Shown: one piece after another, positions 34,347-43,235 of the stretch
Numbering within the stretch: the first letter of the stretch is position 1
Layout: every line of letters begins with the position of its first letter
Assembly (NCBI RefSeq): GCF_022484265.1
Contig: NZ_JAKVLR010000001.1
Span: 2,294,001 to 2,358,000, forward strand
Length of the DNA stretch: 64,000 nucleotides
Origin: Companilactobacillus sp.
Lineage (GTDB): Bacteria > Bacillota > Bacilli > Lactobacillales > Lactobacillaceae
Direction of reading: 5' to 3'
Made by a program: the position numbers and the translations under genes
Notes under the pieces: generated by a model
Seen by the model: only the letters and a program-made list of their open reading frames with translations
Told to the model about the DNA's origin: nothing
Database searches by the model: none

Positions 34347-37103
34347 CTATTTATCTGTTGCTGGTTCTTCTTTGTCGTCTTTTTTATCGGCAGCTTTGGC
34401 TGCGTTAGCTGCTTCTAGTTCACGGTCTTCTTTTCTATTTCTGAATAAGTAAACTAGGGCAGGTAAGACTGTCAAGGCACTGATTAGTGAGTAAGCAGTA
34501 TCTAGAACAGTGATAAGTCCGAATGAACGAAGAACAGGGAAACTTGCGAACATGATAGCTGAGAATCCACCGATAACAGTTAGACCAGAAACTGTAATAG
34601 CTTGTCCAACCTTCGATACGGCATCAATGATAGCTTTTTCACGCGTAACATTGTTGAGTCGCTCTTCTCGGTACCTCTCAAGTATCAAGATCGTAAACTC
34701 AGTACCAATACCAAGAACTAATGAACTCAAGGCAATTGTAACTGGGTTATATGATGTGTGCATCAACCATAGAGTTAATGGTGATAGACCAAGAACAACT
34801 AGGATAGGAAGCACTGGGTAAATAGCTAGACGGAATTCACGGTATACAAGTAGCAAGACAATGAAGATAATTGCTAGACCGGCGAACATGATCAAGTTGT
34901 GGTTTGATGTAACATTATCGATACCGATAAGCATCATAACTTGTAGTCCGGCTGGTGCGATTTGTAAGCCGTTGTGATTTCCACCAATATCTTTATCGAT
35001 CTTATCCATCAACTTTTGTTGATCCTTAGTTGATAGATGTTGGTCGATCTTGAATTGGATCGTAGCGTAATTATTGTTGTCACTGATAACAGTTTGCTTC
35101 AATGACTTAGGAATATTGCTAATTCCAGTATTGATTGTTGATTGACTAGCGTTGAAGTCTCCGCCTAATTGTTTATAAGTAGATGAAAGACTTGTAACGC
35201 CGGTAATATCTTTATACTTATCTTTTTCTTGGTTACCAAGTTTGTTGATCTTCTTGATCGTATCAGCTTTTCTAACGTCGTTACCCTTAACGAGGTAATC
35301 GATGTAGACAGTTGAACCAACTTGTTTTTGAAGATATTTAGTATTTTGTAATTCACTCATGTTTTGAGGAATCATCTTCATAATATCTGTTTCAGTGTTG
35401 ATGTTATGTTCAACAGCGAAACCTAAACCACCAAGAACAACAGCGATGGCAAAGACCCATCCAGCATGTTTAGTAATGAAACGTGCATAGCTTCCAAGCC
35501 ATTGTGATAGACGAGTTGTATCTTGTCCATTGTGTTTAGCTGTTCTAGCTTCATTTTTCTTAACAAACTTCTCATGAGCCTTGTCTGACTTGTCGATCAA
35601 AGTAAATGTTGAGAACATCATGAAGAACTCAACGATGTAAGCACAGAAGACACCAAGTGCTAGTGTGACACCGAATTGTTGCATCATAGGTGCTTTTGAT
35701 AGGAACATTGTCAAGAAACTGAAGATCATAACGATCACAGCAATACCAACAGCTGGTCCCATCTTAGTAATTGACAACTTGATAGATCCTTCTGAATCTT
35801 CAGTTTGTCGGTACTCATCTTCGTAACGGTTCTGGAACTGAACACCGAAGTCGGTTCCCAGTCCGATAATAATAGGTAGTGTAGCCATAGTTGCCAGTGT
35901 GATAGGTAGGTTGAACCAACCCATAGCACCGAATGTCCAGATCATACCAATCAAAACAAAGAATAATGGTAAGATTCTTCTTCTAACTGGGAAGATCAAG
36001 GCTAAGATGATGATCATAATGATAACAGCGATTACGACCATGATAGCCATGTTTTGAATAACAACGTTCTTAACTTGTCCGATAACAACTGGGTTACCAG
36101 CAGTTCTTACTTTGACCTTGCTGCTGAATCCAGCTTCGTTAACAGCTTTATGAACATCATTCATTAATTTAACGTTGGTGTTCATATCTGTTGTACTCTT
36201 AGTATTTACCATCAAAATAGTATGTTTACCATTCTTAGGCAAAAGTTGTTGAATGGCTGATGGAACTTTGCCATTGTCGCTTAAGAGAATGTCACGCAAT
36301 AATGCGTTTGACATGTTTTGAACCTTAGGAATCATAGGTAGAACTGCAGCAGTCAAAGCTTGTTTTTGTTGATCATTGATCAATGTCAACGTGTAAGCTT
36401 GAACTTGTTGCTTTTGGGCATCAGTCAACATACCCATCAAAGTACTTGATTGTTGGCTAGTCATCTCAGCAGCAGCAGCTTGTTGTTGTGCAGCAGGCAA
36501 TTGGGCAATTTGAGCTTGTGCCTGTTGTTGAGCAGCAGCAACTTGTTGCTTTTGAGCATCAGTTAAAATACCAGTAACATAAGTTTGCACTTGTGCTTGT
36601 TGTTCGGTAGTTAAACCACTTTGAACTTGAGTCATCAATTTACTCTTATCAGAGTTGCTCAAGTTTGCCATTAAATCTTTTTCAGCCTTAGGTGTTAGGT
36701 TCAAATTCAAACCTGACATGTTTTGAGCTGCAGATGGATTCTTTTTAATTTGACCCATCTCATCGTTTAGTAAGTTAACGATATTTGTCGTTGAACGAAC
36801 ATTGTCCATCTTGCTGAGTTTCTTATCTAACTTAGCAAGTTTCTTCATATTCTGTTGCGACAAGACATCGTCTTGTTTGCCACTTACCATAACGTAAACT
36901 GCATCGCCACCAAAGTTCTTTTGGTAGGTCGATGTATCTTTGTAAGCCTTGGAATTAGGATTAACAAAGACATCATTACTGAACTTCATTTGGATCCTCG
37001 GTAAACCAAATGCAAGAACAATAGTAACTACTGCAATAAAAGTGATCCACAATTTGGCATGTTTGTGGACACTATTACTGAGCATAGTGAAAAATTTCTG
37101 CAT
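34347..37103 (-). CDS. MMPL/RND-family membrane transporter
   Basis: The 918-residue protein has the RND duplication: a helix near the N-terminus, a large outer loop, five helices (with GLGTDFGVQFQNRY), then a second helix, loop and five helices (with GIGTEFTILILERY). Such YdfJ/MmpL-type proteins move lipids or drugs or shape the envelope. The first outer loop (about residues 155-260) is unusually rich in Gln and Ala and contains LTDAQKQQV twice, a low-complexity insertion. The cytoplasmic tail is highly charged. It follows a TetR regulator on the same strand, as in other MMPL-TetR pairs. Confidence 0.92.
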   Translation of the reverse strand: MQKFFTMLSNSVHKHAKLWITFIAVVTIVLAFGLPRIQMKFSNDVFVNPNSKAYKDTSTYQKNFGGDAVYVMVSGKQDDVLSQQNMKKLAKLDKKLSKMDNVRSTTNIVNLLNDEMGQIKKNPSAAQNMSGLNLNLTPKAEKDLMANLSNSDKSKLMTQVQSGLTTEQQAQVQTYVTGILTDAQKQQVAAAQQQAQAQIAQLPAAQQQAAAAEMTSQQSSTLMGMLTDAQKQQVQAYTLTLINDQQKQALTAAVLPMIPKVQNMSNALLRDILLSDNGKVPSAIQQLLPKNGKHTILMVNTKSTTDMNTNVKLMNDVHKAVNEAGFSSKVKVRTAGNPVVIGQVKNVVIQNMAIMVVIAVIIMIIILALIFPVRRRILPLFFVLIGMIWTFGAMGWFNLPITLATMATLPIIIGLGTDFGVQFQNRYEDEYRQTEDSEGSIKLSITKMGPAVGIAVIVMIFSFLTMFLSKAPMMQQFGVTLALGVFCAYIVEFFMMFSTFTLIDKSDKAHEKFVKKNEARTAKHNGQDTTRLSQWLGSYARFITKHAGWVFAIAVVLGGLGFAVEHNINTETDIMKMIPQNMSELQNTKYLQKQVGSTVYIDYLVKGNDVRKADTIKKINKLGNQEKDKYKDITGVTSLSSTYKQLGGDFNASQSTINTGISNIPKSLKQTVISDNNNYATIQFKIDQHLSTKDQQKLMDKIDKDIGGNHNGLQIAPAGLQVMMLIGIDNVTSNHNLIMFAGLAIIFIVLLLVYREFRLAIYPVLPILVVLGLSPLTLWLMHTSYNPVTIALSSLVLGIGTEFTILILERYREERLNNVTREKAIIDAVSKVGQAITVSGLTVIGGFSAIMFASFPVLRSFGLITVLDTAYSLISALTVLPALVYLFRNRKEDRELEAANAAKAADKKDDKEEPATDK

Positions 37104-37172
37104 AATAATCTCATTCCCTCCAATATCTCATGCTGAATAGTGTACCATTAATATACTTGTTTTTAAGGTACA

Positions 37173-37211
37173 AAAAGAGGCAGTCCTCTTAAAATAAGAC
37201 AACTACCTCAT
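37173..37211 (-). terminator. Terminator between tetR and the MMPL gene
   Basis: On the minus strand GAGGTAGT and ACTGCCTC pair and are followed by TTTTT. It would reduce read-through into the MMPL gene, so that gene needs its own promoter. Just beyond, GTACC and GGTAC form an inverted repeat that may be its operator. Confidence 0.65.
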
Positions 37212-37217
37212 TTTGTT

Positions 37218-37775
37218 TCATTTTTCGACCCATTTTCTGAAAAAGTCTTCGGTAAACGATGTAAATTCATCCTTTGGAATCTTAAAGTCATTGTCTTCGA
37301 GATACTCGACGACCCCAACCAGTGCACCGACGATGAGACTGATCATCAATTCCGGAGTGTCTGAATTCCGGATCATGATGATCAAAGGATCATCATCAGC
37401 ACTTTCAGAGTTTTCGTACTTTCTAGTCACAATATCCTTTAAAATTAGACGGAATTCTGGATATAAATTTGCACGTGTCTGATACTGCGGCGAAACGTGT
37501 CGCATAAAATCGTTGTTCTTGCCGATAAAATCAGCAATTTGGGTAATGATCGATTCAGTCGAAAGACTCTCTTTTAATAGGTCATCCAATAGAAATTCGA
37601 AAACAGCATGCAATAAGGCAAACTTGTCGTTAAAGTATCGATAGAACGTACTGTGATTTATTTGTGATTCAGTACAAATATTCCCCACAGTGATTTTGTC
37701 AAAAGGTTTCTTTTCGAGTAATGATATCATTGCGGTGATAATAGTCTTTTGCGTTCTCTCAGTTACTTGCGACAT
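37218..37775 (-). CDS. TetR/AcrR-family regulator
   Basis: The 185-residue protein has the TetR N-terminal helix-turn-helix (FDKITVGNICTESQINHSTFYRYF, within residues 22-46; the HSTFYRYF recognition helix is typical) and an all-helical ligand domain. ATG 37775 is set by GAGGAGG; the longer frame starts inside poorer context. GTTGAA-attA-TTCAAC (37793-37808) just upstream is a possible autoregulatory operator. It probably controls the MMPL transporter gene that follows. Confidence 0.9.
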   Translation of the reverse strand: MSQVTERTQKTIITAMISLLEKKPFDKITVGNICTESQINHSTFYRYFNDKFALLHAVFEFLLDDLLKESLSTESIITQIADFIGKNNDFMRHVSPQYQTRANLYPEFRLILKDIVTRKYENSESADDDPLIIMIRNSDTPELMISLIVGALVGVVEYLEDNDFKIPKDEFTSFTEDFFRKWVEK

Positions 37776-37792
37776 AAGTTTCCTCCTCATTT

Positions 37793-37808
37793 GTTGAAAT
37801 TATTCAAC
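37793..37808. promoter_or_regulatory. Possible TetR operator
   Basis: GTTGAA and TTCAAC flank four bases, an inverted repeat 18 bases upstream of the tetR start. Placement suggests autoregulation; not otherwise supported. Confidence 0.35.
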
Positions 37809-38282
37809 CTAAAACACTTTGATGTTTTCGTATCTAGTCATTAAAACGTTAAAATCATAATCCTTTAATTTGCTGATGCTTGATTCGCCATTGTAAAAAG
37901 CAGTCAAGCTGCCAGCTAACATTAGGTTTAGTGGTGGAGCCTCGTCAAAACGGACTCCGATAACAGGGACGTTGTTGGCAAATGCATATCCACATTCCCA
38001 AGCAGTTCCTGAATCGGGCTCGCTTAATTGTTCTTCAAGTTTGTAGTCAAGTTCTGCGACGACGACATCAGACATATTAATGTTGTTAATATCGTGTTTG
38101 AATACGGCTGTTTGCCATTCGAATGAGCCAAATTCGGCATCGGTGTATTCATCTTTACCAGGACGGAAAATGTCCCCGATCGTGTCGTTTTGCTTGAGAA
38201 GGGCTTGAATCTTATCTAAGCGCTCTTTTTGTTGGTCGCTAAAAAACGGACCAGCTAAATATACTCGGTTTAGTTTGCTCAT
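37809..38282 (-). CDS. Nucleoside 2-deoxyribosyltransferase
   Basis: The 157-residue enzyme swaps bases between deoxyribonucleosides, a salvage activity well known in lactobacilli. The family start YLAGPFFSDQQ is present, DSGTAWECGYA carries the Glu nucleophile, and the C-terminal region contains GVRFDEAPPLNLM with the conserved Asn near the substrate. Length is standard. AGGAG lies 8 bases before ATG 38282. Confidence 0.94.
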   Translation of the reverse strand: MSKLNRVYLAGPFFSDQQKERLDKIQALLKQNDTIGDIFRPGKDEYTDAEFGSFEWQTAVFKHDINNINMSDVVVAELDYKLEEQLSEPDSGTAWECGYAFANNVPVIGVRFDEAPPLNLMLAGSLTAFYNGESSISKLKDYDFNVLMTRYENIKVF

Positions 38283-38454
38283 TTTTATTCTCCTTTGTTT
38301 GGCACAATTATATTATACACAAAACACGTCATGTAGTGTAATATTAAGGGAATGTTACAGGGATATTTTTGTCTAATTAAATCGAGCAACTTTGGCTCAC
38401 ATTCACAATCTCTCGTGTTATAACTAAGTAGGTTAAAGCACGGAGGTAGTCATC

Positions 38455-38571
38455 ATGATGAATAAAGGTAGCGTATGTCGTTTAAGTCGTAAAGACTTCA
38501 AGAAGAAAAGAAAAATTAACTACATTGCAGTATTAGGGATTTTTGTTGCAGTGCTATTGTTTATTTTGTAA
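38455..38571 (+). CDS. Small cationic single-span membrane protein (38 residues)
   Basis: ATG 38455 (or ATG 38458) follows CGGAGG by 7-10 bases. The product starts with about 20 polar, strongly basic residues (RKDFKKKRK) and ends with one hydrophobic helix (YIAVLGIFVAVLLFIL), so it would be inserted with the basic end inside. A clear terminator follows 12 bases after the stop, making a complete small gene. Function unknown; small stress or envelope peptides have this look. Confidence 0.65.
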   Translation: MMNKGSVCRLSRKDFKKKRKINYIAVLGIFVAVLLFIL

Positions 38572-38582
38572 TTTAAAGGGGT

Positions 38583-38622
38583 GTAGCCATGCTGATACAA
38601 TGTCAGTATGGCTATTTTTTTA
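38583..38622 (+). terminator. Terminator of the small membrane protein gene
   Basis: TAGCCAT-g-CTGA and TCAG-t-ATGGCTA pair around a 7-base loop and are followed by seven T. Confidence 0.85.
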
Positions 38623-38626
38623 GTTA

Positions 38627-38838
38627 GAGTAGCGCAAAGAGCGCATACTCTAACTTAACGCAACGCTCCGAAAGGACGTTGCGATTCCACGCTTTATGTT
38701 TTAGCAACAAGGTGCGTACTCTAACTTGACGGAACGCTCCGAAAGGACGTTGCGATCCCATGGTTTAGGTTTTGACACGCAAAGATCGTGTACTCTAACT
38801 TAACGCAACGCTCCGAAAGACGTTGCGATTCCACGCAT
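38627..38838 (+). repeat. Tandem hairpin repeats, three units, family ending GCGATTCCACGC
   Basis: Units carry TACTCTAACTT at 38646, 38717 and 38791 (71 and 74 bases apart), then CGCAACGCTCCGAAAGGACGTTGCG, a hairpin with a GAAA loop, then ATTCCACGC. The first unit is preceded by TTAGAGTAGCGCAAAGAGCGC, whose TTAGAGTA pairs with TACTCTAA. Units differ by a few bases (GGAACG, a lost G). Related arrays lie at 43426-43575 and 50377-50538. The stretch up to the GNAT gene holds nothing else recognisable. Confidence 0.75.
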
Positions 38839-38895
38839 TGAACCTTTTGCAAAAATATACGCACAGGGGACTACCAAGTATTAAGGAGTATTAAA

Positions 38896-39534
38896 TTGAC
38901 AATAAATATTAGAGAAGAGAAAACTGATGACTATCGATTAGTCGAAGAAATAACGCGTGACGCATTTTGGAATCTCTACGTTCCTGGATGTGGCGAACAT
39001 TATATTGCCCACATGATTCGATCTCATGAAGATTTTATTCCTCAATTGGACCTGGTGATCGAATTGGACGGACAAGTCATTGGAAATATCATGTATACCA
39101 AGTCTAAATTGACTGATGATGATGGGAATGACAAAACTATTTTGACGTTTGGACCTGTCTGTATCGCACCTGAGTATCAACGAAAAGGCTATGGAAAAAG
39201 ATTGATGGAACGCTCGTTTGAAATTGCACGCGAACTCGGCTACGATGCAATCGTGATTTTTGGAATGGCAGCTAATTATGTTGCACGCGGTTTTGTCAGC
39301 TGCAAACGCCATAACGTAAAAATTGCCAATGGCACTTCGCCAACAGCCATGTTGGTCAAGGAATTGGCAGATGGAGCCTTAGACGGTCATAATTGGATTT
39401 ACCGAGAAAGTCCAGCATTTGAAGTGGACGAGACGCAGATCGACAAATTCGATGCTAATTTCAAACCAAAGGAAAAGCGTTGGCAACCTAGCCAAGAAGA
39501 ATTTTACATCGTGAGTCATTCAAATCTAAATTAA
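38896..39534 (+). CDS. GNAT-family N-acetyltransferase
   Basis: The 212-residue protein has the GNAT acetyl-CoA-binding core: an N-terminal NIREEKTDDY strand, LTFGPVCIAPEYQRKGYGKRLM (the Q/RxxGxG/A loop) and AIVIFG. The substrate is unknown; the relatively long C-terminal part (about residues 145-212) after the core is common in the YhbS-like group. Start is TTG 38896 with AAGGAG eight bases upstream. It has its own terminator. Confidence 0.88.
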   Translation: MTINIREEKTDDYRLVEEITRDAFWNLYVPGCGEHYIAHMIRSHEDFIPQLDLVIELDGQVIGNIMYTKSKLTDDDGNDKTILTFGPVCIAPEYQRKGYGKRLMERSFEIARELGYDAIVIFGMAANYVARGFVSCKRHNVKIANGTSPTAMLVKELADGALDGHNWIYRESPAFEVDETQIDKFDANFKPKEKRWQPSQEEFYIVSHSNLN

Positions 39535-39536
39535 GT

Positions 39537-39574
39537 AAAAGGGTTACTGAAATCAACGTCAGTAACCCTTTTTT
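39537..39574 (+). terminator. Terminator of the GNAT gene
   Basis: AAGGGTTACTGA and TCAGTAACCCTT form a long perfect stem followed by a T-run. Confidence 0.9.
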
Positions 39575-39635
39575 GCTGTATATCGCATTCTTCTTATATG
39601 ATATATTATTTAGAAAGTTGAGGGAGGAACTAGCC

Positions 39636-40775
39636 GTGGAACTGAATCGCAAAAATATTACCAAGTATGGCCTGTTAGTCGTACTGATATTAGTATTATT
39701 GATCTATCCAACATGGGTCTACCAAGTATTTCTGAATCTATTAGGCGTCATGATGCCATTAATTTTAGGTGCAATTTTAGCCTATGTACTAAATCTTATT
39801 TGTGTAAAACTGGAGAAACATTTTTTTCCAAACACCAAGTGGCATTGGCTGCAAAAAAGCCGTCGCGGAATAGTTATTCTGATAGCCTTGTTAATTGTTA
39901 TTTTGGTAATCTCAGGAGTATTCCGGTTAGTTCTTCCGCAGTTTATTAGTGCGCTGACGAGCTTTTTCAAATCGATTCCGGCGTTTTTCAATGATGTAGC
40001 GAACTTCGCTCAAAAGATCAACAGCCACTCAATAATTCCAGAACAAGTGAAATCAATCGACGTTAATTGGAATTCGGTACAATCAAAAGTTATGAAATTT
40101 TTGACGTCAGGATTAGGTGGCGTCTTTGGTTCAACCATAAAAATTGTAACTGGAGTTGCTAAGGGCTTATTTAACTTCATTTTGGCGCTGACATTTGCCG
40201 TTTATATTTTGGCTACCAAAGAAAAATTGGGTTCGCAGATCGACCGTGCTAGCCGAGCATTCATCAAAGAGAAGCATCTGCAAAAAATTAAATACGTGTT
40301 GCACGTTACTAATCAAATGTTTAGCAGCTTTATTGTTGGTCAAGTTACTGAAGCTATCATCTTAGGAACCTTGTGTACATTAGGGATGTTCATTTTTAGA
40401 TTCCCATATGCCTTATCAGTTGGTGCCTTTGTTGGTATCACATCATTAGTGCCAATTCTAGGAGCCTGGATGGGTGGAGCAGTCGGATTCCTATTGATTG
40501 CTGTCGACTCGCCATTGAATGCGGTACTGTTTATCGTATTTATCATTGTCTTGCAACAATTAGAAAGTAACCTCGTCTATCCAAGAGTGGTAGGTACATC
40601 GATCGGATTGCCAGGTATTTGGGTCTTGGCAGCTATCACGATAGGTGGTGGTCTGAGCGGTATTGTGGGAATGTTGCTCGGAGTTCCAGTCGTCGCTACG
40701 ATTTATCAGTTGATGAAGAACAAAGTGAATCAACGACTTGATAGTCAGGTGACTGACGTTGAGTTGGAGAATTAA
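39636..40775 (+). CDS. AI-2E family transporter
   Basis: The 379-residue membrane protein belongs to the AI-2E/PerM/YdiK family: two N-terminal helices, a large soluble segment (about residues 95-185), then a helix-rich half with LALTFAVYILA, GQVTEAIILG and PLGVPVVATIY-like LLGVPVVATIYQL. Members export small molecules or act as Na+/H+ antiporters; the substrate cannot be told. GTG 39636 is chosen because GGGAGG lies 9 bases upstream; ATG 39573 in frame falls inside the preceding terminator. Confidence 0.88.
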   Translation: MELNRKNITKYGLLVVLILVLLIYPTWVYQVFLNLLGVMMPLILGAILAYVLNLICVKLEKHFFPNTKWHWLQKSRRGIVILIALLIVILVISGVFRLVLPQFISALTSFFKSIPAFFNDVANFAQKINSHSIIPEQVKSIDVNWNSVQSKVMKFLTSGLGGVFGSTIKIVTGVAKGLFNFILALTFAVYILATKEKLGSQIDRASRAFIKEKHLQKIKYVLHVTNQMFSSFIVGQVTEAIILGTLCTLGMFIFRFPYALSVGAFVGITSLVPILGAWMGGAVGFLLIAVDSPLNAVLFIVFIIVLQQLESNLVYPRVVGTSIGLPGIWVLAAITIGGGLSGIVGMLLGVPVVATIYQLMKNKVNQRLDSQVTDVELEN

Positions 40776-40776
40776 A

Positions 40777-40826
40777 AAAGGAACTAACAAAGGATTTTTA
40801 TCTGATTGTTAGTTCCTATTTTTTTG
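40777..40826 (+). terminator. Terminator of the AI-2E family gene
   Basis: AGGAACTAACAA and TTGTTAGTTCCT are a perfect stem followed by T-runs. Confidence 0.88.
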
Positions 40827-40842
40827 AATTATTATCTTTAGG

Positions 40843-41035
40843 TCGCTTCTATCTTTGTAGTGGAAACGCGAAAGAAAGGTCCTGAGCGCGGACACACAAG
40901 TCAATCCAACACTGCGAGCGCGTGACGCCATCATCTGAGAACCTTTTAGCGGTAGTCTGCGAACGAAGTGCAAGGAGAGCGCCACTCCGTATTGGCTTGC
41001 CTTGTGCTCTGACCTCACCCGGACATTCTTACGCT
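40843..41035 (-). repeat. Long hairpin element, copy 3 of 3 (with extended tip)
   Basis: On the minus strand it starts AGCGTAAGAA at the stop codon of the substrate-binding protein gene, contains CCAATACGGAGTGG and GGCGTCACGC...GCAGTGTTGG, and ends TTTCTTTCGCGTTTCC plus CACTACAAAGATAGAAGCGA, matching the ends of copies 1 and 2. AGCACAAG pairs with CTTGTGT and CCAATAC with GTGTTGG. Between the core halves about 50 extra bases are present. Reading frames across it are incidental. Confidence 0.75.
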
Positions 41036-41887
41036 CTACTCCTTTGGAGTTACTAGCGAGTTCCTATCTGTTCCGAACCACTTTTTCTCGATTTTTTGTA
41101 GCTCTCCATCGTTGGCTAATTTTTGGAAGGCTGCGTCTATTTTGCGTTTCATTGTTTTGTCGCCTTTACGCATTCCGACTGCGAAGTCCTCTCCGGTGAA
41201 GCCTCCTTCAATCGTCCGATATGATGCAGGGTCCTTTTCGTGTTGAATGTAGTAATTAGCATAAACACTATCGATCAATAGCCCTTGAATTCTTTTGGCA
41301 TCGAGATCCATCAATGCATTATTGAACGAATCGTACATGACGGGGGTTTGATTCTTTATGTATTGTTTCAACATCTTCGGATGTTGGTCTAACAAACTGG
41401 CACCTGATGAACTAGTTTGAACACCGAGAACTTTTCCCTTCATATCTTTGAAACTAGTGATATTGTCAGCTTTTTTCGTAACTAAAACTTGGCGATTAGC
41501 TAAGTAGGGACGTGAAAAAGCTATCTGTTTGGAACGCTCAGGAGTGATCGTATAACCATTCCAGATCAAATCGATCGTACGATTGCGTAATTCGGTTTCC
41601 TTCATGTTCCAGTCGATTGGTTGAAAGTCAGCTTCGATGCCATATTGCTTGAAGACTGCTTTGGCTAAGTCGATATCAAAACCAACTAGCTTGCCATCTT
41701 TTTGACGAAATCCCATGGGAACGAAGGTATCGTCGAGACCAATGATGACACGGTGGCGTTTTTGAATCGTCGACCAAGTGTCAGTGGTATTAGCCTCTTG
41801 TGCAACAGATTTTTGGTCGCCACAGGCACTTAGTATCATAGCAAAACAGGCTAGGAGAGTAATGACTGCAAATAATTTTTTCTTCAT
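41036..41887 (-). CDS. Amino acid ABC transporter, substrate-binding lipoprotein
   Basis: The 283-residue protein begins with a lipoprotein signal peptide (KKKLFAVITLLACFAMILSACG; lipobox LSAC, mature Cys at about residue 21). It belongs to the polar amino acid binding family 3: VIIGLDDTFVPMGFRQKDGK, GFDIDLAKAV, and DLIWNGYTITPERSKQIAFS are all classic. It is the last gene of the permease-ATPase-binding protein operon controlled by an upstream T-box, so the ligand is likely the amino acid read by that T-box. A long hairpin element follows immediately. Confidence 0.93.
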   Translation of the reverse strand: MKKKLFAVITLLACFAMILSACGDQKSVAQEANTTDTWSTIQKRHRVIIGLDDTFVPMGFRQKDGKLVGFDIDLAKAVFKQYGIEADFQPIDWNMKETELRNRTIDLIWNGYTITPERSKQIAFSRPYLANRQVLVTKKADNITSFKDMKGKVLGVQTSSSGASLLDQHPKMLKQYIKNQTPVMYDSFNNALMDLDAKRIQGLLIDSVYANYYIQHEKDPASYRTIEGGFTGEDFAVGMRKGDKTMKRKIDAAFQKLANDGELQKIEKKWFGTDRNSLVTPKE

Positions 41888-41899
41888 ATATACTCCCCC

Positions 41900-42541
41900 C
41901 TAATTTTGGCTGATTGGTTTAACTTCAAGAATTTGATCAGAAATATTTTTTGCAAAAGCTGGATCGTGGGTTACGACGATTTGTGTAATTCCAGTCTTTT
42001 TCAATTCCAAGATGACATTACCAACGGCATCACGAAGACTAGGGTCAAGCGCTGAGGTCGGTTCGTCGTAACAAAGAATCTTTGGTTTCATTGCTAGAGC
42101 ACGAGCAATAGCGACACGTTGCTTTTGTCCACCTGATAATTCAAATGGATATTGGTCAGCGTGATCGGATAATGATAATTCATCCAGTAAACTTTTGGCA
42201 TTGTCGATAGCTGATTTTTTATCTTCTTTTAACACCATTGTAGGTGCTAAAGTTACGTTTTCCATGACGGTCAAATGTGGGAACAAATTAAAGTCTTGAA
42301 AAACTACGCCAATGATTTGCTCAGTATCTGAGTCATCAGCTGGATCAAAACTTTTTCCGTCTAAAATGAACTTTCCAGAATCTGGTCGATCTAGCCCAGC
42401 AATACAACGTAACAAAGTCGTTTTACCTGCTCCAGAAGGTCCGACGATACTGAGAATTGAATTATCCTGAACTTCAACGTTCAAGTCATTTAAAATTGTT
42501 TTTCCATTAAAACTTTTGGTGATATTTTCCAATTTAAGCAT
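41900..42541 (-). CDS. Amino acid ABC transporter, ATP-binding protein
   Basis: The 213-residue ATPase has Walker A GPSGAGKTT (about residue 34), the signature LSGGQKQR (about 128) and Walker B ILCYDEPTSALD. It belongs to the GlnQ/HisP polar amino acid group, though slightly shorter than most (about 240). It is flanked by the permease and binding-protein genes with gaps of 17 and 12 bases. Confidence 0.95.
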   Translation of the reverse strand: MLKLENITKSFNGKTILNDLNVEVQDNSILSIVGPSGAGKTTLLRCIAGLDRPDSGKFILDGKSFDPADDSDTEQIIGVVFQDFNLFPHLTVMENVTLAPTMVLKEDKKSAIDNAKSLLDELSLSDHADQYPFELSGGQKQRVAIARALAMKPKILCYDEPTSALDPSLRDAVGNVILELKKTGITQIVVTHDPAFAKNISDQILEVKPISQN

Positions 42542-42558
42542 GTTGTGTCCTCCTATTT

Positions 42559-43212
42559 TTAGCGGTAATAGCTGTAGTGATTTTCAACGACTTTGAGTAG
42601 CCAAGTGCAGACGAGAGTTAATAATAGATAAATTACTCCGACTAAGACTAGTGGCAATAAGGTTACATCACGTGAACTGGCAATGTTTCCGGCACGTAGC
42701 AAGTCGCCTAAACCAATTACGTAAACTAATGACGAGTCCTTAACTAAGTTGATGACTTCGTTACCGATCGAAGGGATAACGATTTTGACAACTTGTGGGA
42801 CCACGATTTTTCTAATTGTTTGCCAGTAGCTGAGGCCAAGGACTTTGGCACCTTCATATTGTCCTTGATCGATGGCTCCAAAGCCACCACGGAAAATTTC
42901 TGCAAAATATGCAGTGTAATTTAAGATGAATGCGAATAATGCAGCATCGTATCTTTCGAAGACGATGTGGAAAAATGGCATATTAGGTAAGCCATAAAAT
43001 ACGAAGATCAATTGTAGCAAGAGTGGAGTTCCTCGCATGACCCAAATATAAAATGACAAGATCCAACTTAATGGTTTAAATTTCGAGCTTCTACCTAAAG
43101 AAACTAAGATCCCTAGTGGAAGGGATGCTACTAAAGTCCAGAAGAAGATCTTTAGTGTCATCAAAGTACCACTTAATAGAGAAGGTAAAATTTCAGTTAT
43201 GTAATGTAGCAT
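42559..43212 (-). CDS. Amino acid ABC transporter, permease
   Basis: The 217-residue HisM/GlnP-type permease has TLKIFFWTLVASLPLG, WVMRGTPLLLQLIFVFYG and the EAA loop EIFRGGFGAIDQGQYEGAKVLGLS. First gene of the ABC operon; ATG 43212 is preferred because AAGGGGG lies 8 bases upstream, while the longer frame reaches back into the T-box terminator region. Transcription comes through two T-box terminator domains. Confidence 0.93.
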   Translation of the reverse strand: MLHYITEILPSLLSGTLMTLKIFFWTLVASLPLGILVSLGRSSKFKPLSWILSFYIWVMRGTPLLLQLIFVFYGLPNMPFFHIVFERYDAALFAFILNYTAYFAEIFRGGFGAIDQGQYEGAKVLGLSYWQTIRKIVVPQVVKIVIPSIGNEVINLVKDSSLVYVIGLGDLLRAGNIASSRDVTLLPLVLVGVIYLLLTLVCTWLLKVVENHYSYYR

Positions 43213-43235
43213 AATTATCCCCCTTGAACATAAGT

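Noticed and set aside
38627..38838. Possible CRISPR array
   Set aside because: Units are 71-74 bases apart but the between-unit parts are not spacer-like, the repeats form hairpins with flanking similarity, and no cas genes are present.
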